A stretch of 64,000 nucleotides of DNA from Sisyra terminalis (GCA_958496175.1 OY292276.1:15022001-15086000); one strand, 5' to 3'; counted from the stretch's first letter, positions 1 through 12,129 are shown. Notes: generated by a model from the letters alone, not told the origin. Made by a program: numbers and translations.

Positions 1-84
1 CTTTTTTTTGTTTTTTGCTTGTATAATTTTCAAATATTAGTTCAACATTGATAAATATTTTATTTATTTCCGAATCACAATAAA

Positions 85-242
85 TTAATGGATAATAATA
101 TATGTCTTTGAGATGCAATTAAAAAATTACTTTATTACGATTATTACCTGATGATGACAATCAAAAACTGTTGAAACGCGTCGTAATAAAGTAATTTTTT
201 AATTGAATCTCAAAGACATATATATATATTATTATCCATTAA
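85..242. repeat. Foldback palindrome enclosing a hammerhead-like core
   Basis: The left arm (85-140) is the near-perfect inverse of the right arm (181-242), about 55 bp each; the 40-nt loop carries most of a hammerhead-ribozyme core. The right arm ends in a tail (GTAATAAAG, then AATTGA, AAGACATAT, ATTATTATCC) that recurs in the same order after the Penelope-like GIY-YIG relic at 50830-50875. I read the palindrome as the terminal repeat of that element family with an inverted copy of its tail. No protein sequence is attached. Confidence 0.75.
141..189 (+). ncRNA. Hammerhead ribozyme-like motif (Penelope-element type)
   Basis: In order: stem I 5' strand TTATTAC (141-147), core CTGATGA (148-154), a stem II region (155-172), GAAA (173-176), a two-pair stem III (A176-T181 and C177-G180 with a GC loop), the cleavage triplet GTC ending at C182, and stem I 3' strand GTAATAA (183-189). 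Stem I pairs perfectly over 7 bp. The very short stem III is typical of hammerheads reported in Penelope-like retroelements. Stem II is the weak part: GACA/TGTT gives four pairs (one G-U) and leaves T155 unpaired next to the core. The right strand can also pair with 125-138 in the surrounding palindrome, so two folds compete. Cleavage activity is inferred, not shown. Confidence 0.6.
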
Positions 243-419
243 CAAATATAAGTTCTCTTCTCTAGATGAAAAGTTCCTAAGTTTACTAAAATTGAAAACG
301 ATGAAATTTAACCCTTAACCATTCATTATTGTTCTAGGACAATTTAGAATTAACACACTTATGGACTTTAATTTTTTTTTCTTTTTATTTTACGTTAAAA
401 GTGCGTATGTACATTGTAC

Positions 420-870
420 ACAACGTGTACTTACACTCACGACGGGATACCATGGCGAGGAGTGCCTTTCCAAATGATTGATAAGCACCGTTGAAGAGAA
501 AACGATTCGCCGCGGATTTCTCCTGCATGTCGTTTCCCGTCTTTTATTTTGATCCTACAGGTATACAGATCATGTTTGGATCAAATGGCGTTTCTCGCCA
601 CATCCAACCGATACAAATGGATCACGAGTGATTTACAAACGCTAGCAACGAACTCCAGCTCTGGAACTTGTAGCAACTTCCTCGACATGCTCTCCTGGTA
701 GGAAGACACCTGTTGATCGTACATGCTTTCCAAAGTCCCCGCGGGGTCTTCAATTGTTATTTATCCCAATTGTTTTCGCTTTATTGAAACAAAGGCAAAA
801 CAAATAGTGGAACACACGAACTCAACAGGCCGGCGATTATGGTGCTCAAGAGCGATTATGTTATGTGGTC
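420..870. other. Balanced-composition block, no gene assigned
   Basis: This block is clearly less AT-rich than its flanks and contains CpGs. Frames stay open for about 50-58 codons on both strands (for example minus strand from about 755 to 583), but three different frames do so. That fits composition rather than coding, and I see no convincing splice sites. It may be conserved non-coding DNA. Confidence 0.3.
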
Positions 871-3165
871 TGAGGAGAGGATAATTTAGAGTAAATTTAA
901 AATTTAAACGAGTTTAATGTGGAGCCGAGTTTTAGAGGCAGTTGTGTGCAATATGAATTGTTAGATTTTATTTGTCACTTCCCGGACATTGGAGTTAACG
1001 ACACCTAAATACATGAGGAATTTTTCGTGGCGCTTGGTATTATTAGAAGACAAGACGAGTGGATACTTAACGACCGACCGAATTGAAACAATTAACGTGT
1101 GTACCAATGTCATATATCTACACGTTAATTGCACTGAAGACTTGCTTAAAGCAGAGATGGATTTAAAAAAATATTTACTGAAAGTGCAATTACTTATTTC
1201 GATTGCCATATGTAGTCCTGGGGAGATGAAACAAATTGAAATTGGGGTTGTTTATAACAATTAAAAAATATGCTGTAAGAATTATTAAAAAAAGATTAAG
1301 AAGAAAAAAATTCTTAGATAAACTAAATAAGACCAACCTATATGTAAATACATGAAACATATTTAAAAAAAAAAAATTTACAAAGCAGCACATATGGGAT
1401 CGATTGGCTGCCAAGATCGTACGAACGGCAAACGACATAGAAATGATTTGTCTTTATTTTAAATGCGGTGTACAATCATTAATTTATCTCACGTACTTCA
1501 TTAATAAATGTCCTGAAAAAATTTCCGATTTCACAACTCGCAAAGAACACACAACAAAATTGAATTAATAAATAATACGTTCAATAATTACATAGGCAGA
1601 TATGTACAACTAAAAACGTTGTAAATGTAAAAATTATAATAAATATATTGAATTATTTAACGACCGGTCACGTCACTTTGCCATAACAAGAACAGCAAAA
1701 AAATCACTTCAAATGAAAATCGGTGAAAAAATCTTGAACCTAATTACGCCACGGTAGGAACTCGGTGTTGTACATGCAACTTGGCAAAGGCACTCAACTG
1801 TGACCCAACTTTATTGCAAATAAATAAATCAGAAACGCGGCGCTTGCAAATTCCACAAAATATACATATTCGTTGAAGTACCTACTTAAATACATACATT
1901 CTGCACTATAACGGTCAATATTTTCAATCGATTTTCATTTTTTCCATTTAAAGTTGCGAATTTTATTGGGTAGATTGAAAACTTGGCATATTTAGCTGAT
2001 ATTTTCATCGTCTTCATGGAAATCGTTATTAAAAAGCATAATTTATTAATAGTTACATTTGGCATTGCCAATATAGCATAAGCCATAGAAGTTTGTAATA
2101 TCGGTGTAATAACTCCAACCAATAAGAATGAACTATGCATTTATGGTTCAGGTCGTCAGCTCCTTCAAATATCAATTTAAAAAATTAGATATATCATAAT
2201 TTTGAACCACTTTTATGTAAACCAAATGCCAAATATCCAAACCGAAATGGTCAAATCAAACTGAAAGTTTTCCTTTCATATCTATTTGAAAAACTGGACC
2301 TACTAAATTGTGGGTTAAACATGGAACAAATTTGTTCAATTTTAGAAATTTTTATAAATTACTTATAGACGAGTTATATAGTCATAAACGATTATTTCCC
2401 TCCATAAGTACAATAAAAAGATTAAATGTTTTTTAAGTTTGTACAATGTCAATAAAGTGTTATGCAAGTTTATTTTTCGTACTATTTGAGTCGTTTATTA
2501 TAATAGTGAGGTAAGTCCATCATGAACTTAAGTATATAAAATCTCTCTCAAGATGTGATGACCATCTTTTTGCAGGAAACATGGCCAAAACTAAGGTCTA
2601 ATCTTTTGTAAGCTTCTGGCTTTTTATATATCGATTTACATATCGATGAATTCGGTACAATTTTTTTTTTGCACTGAAGTCAGTCTTCAATGAGAAGTGC
2701 TTTGTAATAATTTTCTCCACAGCCACCATTGTCGCTTTTTCAGTTAACTTATTTTTCTTATCCCTATTTGTTAACAGGTTAACGAGAAAACCATCACTAC
2801 TTTTAGATATATTTTTTTCGCTACAACGCCAATCTTACTCATTATTTTCATCAACATTTCTCATATTAGCATTTCTGAATGGTTTTAATTTCTCCTTTTT
2901 TAGAACTTCTTAGCGGCACATTTTCTGGACTTGCCATGTCCTTCCGAAGTCAACAGTATTCCATTTTGCTTTACTCGTTTACGAACTTCAATCAATTTTT
3001 GGGGAATTGGTGATTTATTTTGTCAAATTAGAGTTAGGGTGTAATATGGATCATTACTAGACGGGAGTTCTTTCGGAGTGTTTGGCTGTGAAACATTATT
3101 TATGCAATGGTAGTGTTGTTCAATTTAGGTTTAAATTTTATGGAACCTAATGGCTATCTACCCTG
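871..3165. other. AT-rich stretch, nothing recognised
   Basis: Only short chance reading frames, homopolymer runs and simple AT-rich sequence are visible. No RT, transposase or exon signal was seen. Confidence 0.5.
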
Positions 3166-3475
3166 GAATTACCCTGTTGTGTACCTCGCGGTGCCGATTG
3201 GGGGTAGGAACGCGTAATGATGGTCGAATAAATGGAGGGTCGAATATAAGCCAGGATAAGTGAATACCACAAGAACCAGTACCTTAAGTAGAACGCTCTT
3301 TTATCCTTGAGTAGAGAAATCATTCCCGAAGGTCAACAGGATACAGAAGGCAATTGGAATCCATTACATTCAAGGCTCTTCTGGGCATACTTGGATAACC
3401 CTTATAACGTTTTTGCCATGTTGATAATCAATCTTCAACGGTGAAAAGAAACAAGAAGAAGAAGAATAAATAAAA
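3166..3475 (+). repeat. Possible retroposed 3' end with GAA/TAAA-rich tail
   Basis: A more GC-balanced segment begins around a CCTCGCGGTGCCGATTGG stretch and ends in a purine-rich tail (AAGAAGAAGAAGAATAAATAAA) before AT-rich DNA resumes. This layout suits the 3' end of a non-LTR element or other retroposed transcript. I cannot find a conserved protein motif or the target duplication, so the family is unknown. Confidence 0.25.
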
Positions 3476-3497
3476 TCTATCGTTGTCTCATATTGAA

Positions 3498-3526
3498 ACT
3501 AGCTATTACCCGGGACTTCGTTCGCA
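3498..3526 (+). repeat. Short dispersed motif ACTAGCT..TACCCG.GACTTCGT, copy 1
   Basis: ACTAGCTATTACCCGGGACT followed by TCGTTCGC recurs at 44090-44119 as ACTAGCTGATACCCGCGACT followed by TCGTCTGC. The shared word is GC-rich within AT-rich surroundings. Similar words are common at ends of dispersed repeats in insect genomes; the family is not identified here. Confidence 0.5.
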
Positions 3527-3573
3527 TATTATTACTATGTGATTATTATTAATAACGATCCTAAGTTTGTCTT

Positions 3574-3880
3574 CAATTAGTATGGTTCTGAGGATTTTAG
3601 GATCTTTTATAGTTTAAATAATTATCACAGATTTTGTATTTTTGGCAACGCTTCGTACTTGATTACTATCACAATATAAATTGACCAAAATACCATAGTA
3701 ATTTAACACTATATCAACAAAAATATTATTAAAAATTTAACTTCATACATTTAAATTGTTATTTGTAATTAGTCAAAGAAGCTGTAATAAACTACAAAAC
3801 GTTGTGAAAATAAACAAAAAACAGTGTTAATTATTAAAATTATAAAAGATCCACAAATCCTTAAAACCATAATAATTGCT
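3574..3880. repeat. Degenerate inverted repeat (MITE-like)
   Basis: Positions 3574-3650 (through TATGGTTCTGAGGATTTTAG) pair with the inverse of 3800-3880 (through CCACAAATCCTTAAAACCAT) over about 78 bp at roughly 75-80% identity, around a 150-bp AT-rich centre. No target duplication was found. An old MITE or foldback is most likely. Confidence 0.5.
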
Positions 3881-6140
3881 ATTAATCGCTTATATCGTAA
3901 AACTTTTATTTTAACAATACGACAGGTCTCCTATTTTAGGGGATTTGATATTACTAGCCTAAATTATTAGACTTTCGCGTATTTTTTTCTCATTTTTAAA
4001 GTAAATATGGGGGGGGGCCAAAAGTGGTAATTACTTCTTAAGTGATAAAAATATAAATTTATTTTATAGAGTACAAAGTTTGTCGCTACAATTATGATGC
4101 ATTTCACATTAAAATTGACTTTTCTGGGAACTAGAGCGTTATAGCGATGTGTACGGATGATATGGTTAATTAATTTGCACTGCAACTATAACTTAATCCG
4201 GGATGGCCTGGGTTCTGGGACCCGGTGATTTTAGGTGTTGCTTACAGAATAAAATTGAGAACATCTACGATAATTGGGTGTTAAAAATAAAAAGAAAAAT
4301 AGGAGAAATTTGGGAAGCTAGATGTACAGGGAAAACGTACAATTATGTCGTAAAAATTGATATTCTTGGTATAAAATTATTTGTTTCATAAAATTTTAGT
4401 GATAAGCATATTGAAAGCCTCTTAAGCAATCACTCGTGTGGTTTTTGCAATCAGTGATTCAATTTTCGTTTGGAGTGTTTTAATTCGTAAATAAAATATT
4501 TGGAGATAGCACAAATGTGTTCAATTAATCAGAGACCACAATATTGAGATATTGGTCAGAAACCAGGTTTCCGATTGAATCATTTTCAATACGATCGTTT
4601 CCTCGTCATCAAATCGGCGATATCAAGTTCGGTTCGACACATACGGACACACCGTAAGATATCGACGAGGCCTCTTAATGTATTCCTGTAAATCTTTCCT
4701 TTATGGTTTATATCCGAGCTCGTTAAATCCTCGCTTTTAGAGCCCCTGATATTGATACGAGTTCCTCGGACTGTTCGTTTTTCTTTCGCTCTCTCTTTTC
4801 ATCTCCGCTACATTACCGATAGATATATATGTCGATGGAATTTTTACACAAATTTTATTTTGTTGTAAAGATTAAAAGTATGTATTTACTTTGTTCAAGA
4901 GAGATCTTCATTCGAACTCCATCTTTCATCCACCGTATAATCGCTATATCTCGTACTCGCTTTTTTATCGCGTCAAATTGTTTCATCTTTTCGGTTTTAA
5001 ATTGAACATAACAGAAAAAAAAATCAATCGGAGGTATCAAGTTTTTCGTTGTTCGATTAGACTAGGAGTCGTAAATCGTGGTGCTTTACGACCGATATAT
5101 GGAGCTTGTTGGTACACGTTCCTTTTTTTTCATTGTTAACACTCGAAACTTGAAAAAAGGCACTCACGATCGCTTTCGTTTCGGATCAAATTAGGTGAGG
5201 AATTAGGGGCAATTTGCCAAAGGGAGACGAAACGAAAAAAGTTACGTTCAAAAGACGACCAAGCCAAACGAACAAAACAAGAAGAAAAAATTGAGAATTT
5301 CATGTTAACACTTTGATGATGCTCGTATATCATTTATATCGGACTATGTTACAACTCGCCTCTTCGCCACAACAATAACGTTTTTTTATTTTTATTTTCG
5401 ACAACAAACAACCACCACAAATCCTTTGTTACGGTCCACGATAATAAATCGGCTCGTCGAATCTAGTTCATGTACTACGTACAGAGATTAATTATATCCG
5501 AAACGATTTAATTCCTCAAAACAAAAAAAAATCTAGCCTAACATCCTTTAAATTTTGAGTAAACAAATTTAAAATCGTTCAAGAAGAAAAAAATCAAGAC
5601 ATTGAGAAAGTTAGTTCTTATGGTTGATTCATTTTAAATGTTTTTTTTTTCGGAACAGATGGCTGCAGAGGCCGATAGGCCTCTTGTTTTACGTATAAAA
5701 GGCCTAATTGGGGTTAATAGACTCGGGTCGTTTCCTCAACTCTGATTAATTCCTGTTTAAATTCTATTAATTTTCTTACTGAATCATCGTTTTCTAAAAA
5801 AAAAAAACAGAATTTTATATTTTTTTTCAAAAATAAGGCAACTTTTTAGGCGTTTTTGCAACAATAGTACTCATAATTTTTTATTACAATTATTTCAAAT
5901 TGTTCTTCATAATTTACTGAACTAAATTCATGTTTTTAGTCCAATTTAGAAATTGTTCTTAAAACTTAAAAGTTAAATACCCTTATTGTTATGTGTTTCG
6001 AAGTATTCTATTGGAATAAGAACTGCGTTTAACAGGGGTGTAACCATATAAAACCATTCATAGGAAGGCCAATTCCCATAATACAATTTTAAAACTTTGT
6101 AATTGAACTTTTAAAATAATGTAAAACATTACAAATCATT
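3881..6140. other. Non-coding stretch with a CpG-containing block
   Basis: No gene or element recognised. Positions about 4600-5520 are less AT-rich and contain many CG dinucleotides, and a GGCCGATAGGCCTC near-palindrome lies at about 5669-5683. The open frames at 4855-5333 overlap on both strands and look accidental. Confidence 0.4.
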
Positions 6141-6144
6141 TTAA

Positions 6145-6455
6145 AGGTATGCAGCAAAAAATATGTGTAATGCTTTAGAGTTGTGGATGAAATCTCAGCA
6201 GCCCTCGAAAAAAAATTGCCAAGGTGCTTTTCTGGATGTTGTACAGGTTTTCGATCGAGTATGGCTTCCAGGGCTGTTGTATAAGCTCAAAAAATTCCTC
6301 AAAAATTCAATGCTTCTATTTCTTCAAATAATCCTACTGTTCCAACAGATATTTTAGAGTGAGGTGTAACAACAAATTCTCTCTACAAAGACAAATGCAA
6401 GTTGGTATTCCTCAAGACAGCATATTGGAACCAGTACTTTACTATACTATTTGTA
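6145..6455 (+). pseudogene. Jockey-type non-LTR reverse transcriptase fragment
   Basis: The translation contains AFLDVVQVFDRVWLPGLLYK (about 6223-6284), matching the palm motif usually read as FLDVSQAFDRVWHxGLLYKL in Jockey-clade reverse transcriptases. After a frame change it reads QVGIPQDSILEPVLY (about 6400-6445), corresponding to the GVPQGSVLGPLLY block. The YADD box and everything beyond are missing, as is the endonuclease domain. Three substitutions (P for H, D for G, E for G) fall at normally fixed residues. This is a short, decayed, 5'- and 3'-truncated copy with no flanking partners; Jockey rather than CR1 is judged from these motifs alone. Confidence 0.85.
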
Positions 6456-7010
6456 AAACAATTACAAATACGTAATCCCTTGATTACGGACCCCGAATTT
6501 TTGATTCCCTACCAAACCTTTTTGCTAAGTTTTTTTTTTTTTTGTTAATTTTATTTTACTTTGCCTTTAAAAATAATTTACTATAGCTAGATCTGCTTGA
6601 CTTTCCTGTTAAAAATTAGCAAATATATGATATTTATAATAGGAAAAATGGTAACATTTATAACATTCTTCAACTTAGCATTACTCTTTTAAAATTTGTT
6701 AAAACTAACTACAAAATATTTTAATGTCTACTTATCGTTTAAAAGTTCTGCAAAATAATAATATAATAATATAAAATGGCGCTTACATATTCTCCAGATG
6801 AACCCTTTGAAATGCTTACTTGACGTTTGGACCTTTCTATAAATATTAAAATTTCGAATTTTGTTTTCCACCATTAAGTTTTTTTTTTATTTTAATTTTA
6901 TTTTATTTAAAGTTACTGTTTAACATCTTGGTCATTAATGACTAAAATAATGAAGTTTTTGTTACTCAAGAGTTTTGCCATTTTTAAAACTTTAAAGACA
7001 CTTTACGAAA
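6456..7010. other. AT-rich stretch, nothing recognised
   Basis: Low-complexity AT-rich DNA with long T runs. No coding or structural signal was seen. Confidence 0.5.
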
Positions 7011-7015
7011 CTCGA

Positions 7016-7430
7016 CTATTAATGGGAATAGAAAAAAGGAAAATTCAATGTTTGAAAAATGCTCCAAACTGAGCTTTTTCTTTAAACAGCGTTTTCTCGA
7101 AAAATAAATCTTCGAAAAAGGTTTTTCTTTCACCACTCTCAGACGAGAAAAAAAAATCAATTAATGGCAGAAAAAAAATTGAAATTCAGTATTTGGAAAA
7201 TGAACCGAATCAAGCTTTTTATTTAAATGAAACTTTCTGGGAAAATACACAAGTGAGCGGCATTTTTTTTTCTTTCTGAGCTTTTAAGCAACAAAAAACG
7301 CCAATTAATAGTGAAAAAATAAAAATATTATTATCTATAGAAAATCTTTAAAGTTCAACTTAGTACTAAGTAGGGTTTTTATGGAAAATATGCAAGTGAT
7401 AGTTTTTTCCAGAACTCTTGAACTGAAAAT
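7016..7430. repeat. Diverged tandem repeat, period about 143 bp
   Basis: Three successive blocks begin with a TTAATGG/TTAATA word at about 7019, 7161 and 7305, spacings of 142 and 144. Each continues through an A-rich part, GAAAAT-type words, a CTTTTT/TTTAAA segment and a final CTGAGCTTTT- or CAGACG-like stretch. Identity between units is low, so this is a tentative old tandem array. Confidence 0.35.
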
Positions 7431-9640
7431 CACCTAAATGTTTCGTAAGTAGTTCTTAAAAATTCCCAAAGGGCAATACTAACTTGATAGATGTGTATTT
7501 TGATACGTCAATACTTAAATGGTCCTTAAATGTCCCTTAAAAAAACCTACAGTATTTTTCTTTCCTTTTCAAAGTTTCTATATCCTTTTATCGTTGTTTT
7601 TCCTCTTTTTTCACTCTTGTCCTTTATTTTCTATTAATTTAATGTTTATAATTGGAATTTTAAGTTCATTATGTTTTGCTCCCCTTGCTAATCTCAGATT
7701 CTTTTCTTGATTTTAACTCCAACCCACAAATTATATTTCGTCGATATTCTCGTAAATATGCTTAGATTTTAAAGTTTTTTTGGATCCAGTGTTTCTCAAA
7801 TGTGATACATGTATCACTAGCCGATGTGATACAAGTAATAATTAGGTGACTAAAGAATCAAAAAATCTTACACTGAAGAGAAACCATTTTTTTAAAATTC
7901 CATTTCCACTATACTTTTGGCCAGGTTTATATGAACTTGTTGTGAGCTAAGATCCATTGGTGGTACAAATTGGTATGCCAAAATATATTACGATAAACGT
8001 CCCTAAAAAGTTTGAAAATCGCAGTTTTAGATGATTAAAAATTTTCTGTATGTGGTCGGGGATATTCACCGTAAAAAAAAAACGGAATTCAACTATGCAG
8101 ACAATTGTATCTAATCTAGGGGGGGAAATATATGTCTACACTTAAAAATTTAAACTTAAAAACTCTATTTACATATAATTTGTCGTACCATTATGATTTT
8201 CATAATTAAATCGTAAGGACATCTAAACAGAATTGTCGTTTTAGATGGGAATGAATGCAGAGTTCTAGGAATGAATATTTTTTATATTACTTACAAGCTT
8301 TTATCAAAAGAATACGTTCATTAATCTTGAAGTAGTAACTCTGCTTTTCTTTGTGAAAGTAAATTTTTAACTTTCAACGTATTTCCAGTTCAAAGTTTGA
8401 ACTGTTATTTTAATTTTTCCTTGAATAAAAAATATGCACAAAAGAGGTCTTTTTCAAGGAATTTTCTGGAAATTCCAAAACGTCTAAAGAGACAGTTATA
8501 GGGCAATAAATAGATCGAAAATCCCACTTAGAATAGTTAAATGAAAAAAAGCTTTATCTTTTGTATTAGATAAAAAACTTAGTTTTATGCAGGCCATTTA
8601 CACTAATATTTATTAAATTGGACAAAAGAAACTAGAGTTATCTTGACATAAATGATAAATAATCGTTTGAAACGTTATAGCTACTTAATTTCAAAATCAA
8701 TGTTACAAATTTTATTTATTGAAAAATAAAAAATAAAGGCGCAACTGATTTCTATAATTCTACTGGAATATATAAAAAACAGTCTATTTATAATGAAAAA
8801 GGTTGCCGATTTCAAGAAAGAGAATTATGATTGCGATTTTATGCAAAGGTCAAATATAGCAAACTTTATTTAGAAACTTGTCTAATTAAAATATGAATGA
8901 ATTTTATCTCTGAGTGGAAAAATAAATAAAAAAGACATCGAGAAACGAGAGGTAATTTTTTACAGAGAAGGATAATAATTTGCAAAAAGACATTTTATGA
9001 ATGAATGCAAAGATTGAGACGAAGAAAAAAGCGAGAATGGGGAAAAAAATGCAAAGGCGTCGGCGATATTGTTGTCATTTGTACTATGGTGGGTTGTAAT
9101 CTTTATTGTATGCGACGAGAACAGACGAAGAAATAAATACGTAAAAAATGAGATTACCGGTGATCATTAAAAAGTTTAGAAAAAACTTTGCGAAAGGTTA
9201 GGGGACGTTGGAGTTTTAAATGTTATCTCTTGTTTTTCATTTTCAATTAGAGATGGAATGAATAATTACTAAAAAAAGTTACTTTTGCCGTAAAAGAATT
9301 AATAACATCCACTTGATGACTTTATTCTTTTCGCCTTTTGATTTGTTTATTTCAATATTTTTGTATCATAATTTAATGATTTTTATAACACAGTAAACAT
9401 ACTTTATAAATTGAAGATAACTAACTATGGCAACTATTTCTTTTTGCTTCTCGATAATGAAAAAAACTATAAAATAAGACTATAAAAAGATACATTATTG
9501 TTAAAATTTCAACTATTTCTTATAGGCTACAAAAAGTTTAAACATATGAAAAGTGTGGGATTTGGTATTATAACATTGTTTATTTGAGTTGGGGAAAAAT
9601 AGATGGAAATTCTTAAAAACCCCAAATATTCTTTCGGCTT
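7431..9640. other. Gene-free AT-rich stretch
   Basis: Apart from a possible hAT end at 7787 I recognise nothing. Reading frames are short and compositionally random, and A/T homopolymers are frequent. Confidence 0.5.
7787..7860 (+). mobile_element. Possible single end of a hAT-like transposon
   Basis: CAGTGTTTCTCAAATGTG resembles the CAGNGNTTCTCAA start of many hAT terminal repeats. A small palindrome (GTGATACATGTATCAC, 7801-7816) follows, as is common in hAT subterminal DNA. A matching right end and an 8-bp target duplication were not found, so this is at best a truncated end. Confidence 0.35.
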
Positions 9641-9665
9641 TTAGTTTGCTATAAGAAAATATGTC

Positions 9666-10225
9666 TTATTCTTGTATGTATTTTCTGTATTTGTGAAGTA
9701 GGTCATCGAGGGTGTAGTCACTGATGCTTCTAATTATTTGCCTAGAGTCACTTTTACAATTTGTGTAGAACTTCTGGGACAAAGCGAGGATATATAAGTC
9801 TAGCGGTAGTATCCTTAATTCCTCATGAAGATCGTGTACCTCGTATTTGGCTGGGTAGTTTCCCAGCATTCTTAGTAATTTATTTTGGACTCTTTATATT
9901 GTCAGATACTTGGTTTTGCTTACTGAACTCCAGACTGGACATGCATATGTTAACACTGGTCTGAGCATTGTTTTACAAATTATTAATTTATTGTTGATAG
10001 ACAGTCTTGATTGTCTATTTAGCAATGGATATAAGATGTTAATTCAGGTCATTAATTTGCTTTTAGTTAGTTTAATGTGTTCAGCATAGTTGAGTCTGGA
10101 ATTCATTTGCATCTCCAAGTATCTAACTGATTTTGTCCATTCTATATTTTTCCCATTAACTAATACTTTTTAATGCTTGTTGGGTTTTCTTCTAGTGAAT
10201 AGGAGAGCTTCAATGGATTTGGTAT
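9666..10225 (-). pseudogene. Jockey-type RT C-terminal fragment
   Basis: Read leftwards from about 10225 in one frame, the minus strand gives the thumb and C-terminal region of a Jockey-like polymerase: EALLFTRRKP, then IEWTKSVRYLEMQM, LYPLLNRQSRLS, LRPVLTYACPVWSS, QNKLLRMLGNYPAKY and the terminal DLHEELRI block, ending at a stop at 9666. At least three in-frame stops interrupt it. The catalytic palm upstream is missing, so this is the 3' part of a 5'-truncated insertion. No clear poly(A) tail is visible beyond the stop. Confidence 0.9.
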
Positions 10226-10239
10226 TAAAACAGGGCATA

Positions 10240-10695
10240 CACACAATATATTTGTTGTCATTTTTAATAACTAAATATCAAATATTCAAAAATAAATCTA
10301 CAAAAACAAAATTCTCCGCATATGATGTAAGAAAAGTTCGATGGAATTAACCAGGAGACTTTAAACAAAAGATGCAGGCAAACACGAAATAAGATCATGT
10401 GTAAACATGTTAACTAGAGATTATTTGAAATTAAGCACTTGATATTATGGAGAACTTTAAAATAAATGGACACCAATTAAATTTTGATTTTATCGTTATT
10501 TGGATAGCTAACGAAAGATTTAAAAAAGAAATTAATAAAAAGGGTTCCCTTTCGTCACCACTTACATAACGAAAATTGGGGTACGTGATTACCGTATAAA
10601 TCGCCACATTTTAGGTGCTTAAAGAGTTAATACTACTGCAGAAGTATTCTGGAAAACCGAAACACTTATCTGGGTAATTTCAAAGCTTTTTATCT
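10240..10695. other. AT-rich stretch, nothing recognised
   Basis: Unannotated AT-rich DNA between the Jockey relic and the SINE. Confidence 0.5.
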
Positions 10696-10697
10696 AA

Positions 10698-10875
10698 TTT
10701 TTTTTTTAATTGTTATTTATCGTCGTTTTATAACTACTAAGGTCCTTTGGCGACTCTAGGGTTAATTAAATCCGTTATCGGGAAATATTTAAAATTTGCC
10801 CGATACGATGATAGAACTTACAACCTACTAGTTTTGTAGTGGTAACCTAGACCACTCGGCTACCAGTAGGCATAA
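10698..10875 (-). mobile_element. tRNA-derived SINE
   Basis: The minus strand starts with GGTAGCCGAGTGGTCTAGG (complement of about 10846-10864), an excellent pol III A box (TRGCNNAGYGG). About 40 nt later comes GTTCTATCA (complement of 10809-10817), a one- or two-base variant of the B box GWTCRANNC. A body of about 100 bp follows and ends in an A run (T run at 10698-10708). The head resembles class II tRNAs such as Leu or Ser, but there is no full cloverleaf, so it is a SINE rather than a tRNA gene. Whether the promoter still works is unknown. Confidence 0.7.
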
Positions 10876-11880
10876 AATATTTTTATGGAGAAGATTAAGG
10901 AGGGGCAAGAACTTCAGAAACAACTAGGAACGAAATTCAAAGGAGTTAAAGAACAAAAATGTAAATATTAGACTAAAAATTAGCACTTAAAAATTTACTG
11001 TACAAAATTTAATGAAGAATAAAATAAAATTGAAGGTATGGATTTATTACAGCAAGATTCATGGTGAAAAAGAAAAGTATTTTGGGTCCTTATTTTTAAA
11101 ATTTTAATGATAGATGAGGTAAGGGACACAAAATTTGTAATTTTCCAAGAGTATTACAAATACGTGGAAGATCATCCGCCCTTTCTGTTAATCATCCACT
11201 TGAACTACTTCCTAGGCTTACAGGACTTGCCGAGTAACACCTAAAGATCTAAGTAAAGTAAAGAAGTAAGTAAAACCAAAGATTTTGCGTATTTGAATTA
11301 ACAGAAATAAAATCAAGAAAATGATTTTCAAATATTGAATAAATTCTCTAAACATAATATGATTTATGAATTACCTCGTAAAACCCCACTCATGAAAAAA
11401 TAGAATAAATATAGCGAAAATATTAGGGTTGATACTTAGAATAATCAGAATAGAGGGCAAGACAAAGCCGACTTGGGAGTAAAGGGTGGTGAGGGTTGCA
11501 AAATTGATTAAAGAAAAAAGAAACGATGGTAAATAGGGTGAGAAATTGTATGGAAAGGTTACAGCCGGAGGCGAAGACCATAAATGAGATGAATAGATCA
11601 AAGATTGGAAAATCCGAAGAAAAAAAATATCAACCGGTGCCAACGACCAAAACAAAAGAAAAAGGTGGCGAAGGCGACGTTTAAAAATAGCGACTCCTGA
11701 AAAAATGTTTTTCATTCATTTATAGATCGAAGAAAAAAGAGATTTTCCCCACAAACACAATCGCTATAAAAATATATAATTAATTTTTTTTTTTCTTAAA
11801 GATTTCGTGAAAAAATTCTAATAAAATCCTTAAATATCATTACTTTATATGATTGGGCATATAATTTTGAGTTTAAGAAT
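10876..11880. other. Gene-free stretch
   Basis: No recognisable gene. A 114-codon minus-strand open frame (11371-11715) is rich in hydrophobic and low-complexity residues translated from purine-rich DNA, and it shows no conserved motif. Confidence 0.45.
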
Positions 11881-11886
11881 ATTTAT

Positions 11887-12127
11887 CAGGGATGGTGAGC
11901 TTTTTGAGGCGTGGGTCAAATTTTATAGTCAAAGTTCGTATTTTTTTTTTAGTACTAGGTCGTAGGTCACTATAGTGCATGGTTCCTATTAGCGCTTCAC
12001 ATGGTGAAACAGAGATGGGATGATACAAGTGTTATGGAAATCTCTTTCTACAAAATTATCAAACAATTGGTTGCCTAGTTTTCGTGGGTCAGTACCTGAT
12101 CCTCGGGTCATTAGTTCATCATCACTG
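11887..12127. mobile_element. Short hAT-like element (MITE)
   Basis: The left end CAGGGATGGTGAGCT and the inverse of the right end, CAGTGATGATGAACT, match at 12 of 15 positions and have the CAGNGNTG start typical of hAT termini. The interior (241 bp in total) has no transposase. An 8-bp target duplication is not visible at these exact borders, so the right border may be displaced or eroded. Confidence 0.45.
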
Positions 12128-12129
12128 GT

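Noticed and set aside
420..870. Possible exon on the minus strand (58 open codons beginning in GAAGACCCC)
   Set aside because: Two other frames in the same block are also open, the upstream acceptor lacks a pyrimidine tract, and no family is recognisable. Composition explains the openness.
10800..10870. Genuine tRNA gene
   Set aside because: Acceptor and anticodon stems do not form, and a poly(A)-ended body follows, so SINE is the better reading.
11371..11715. 114-codon minus frame
   Set aside because: Low-complexity hydrophobic translation of purine-rich DNA.
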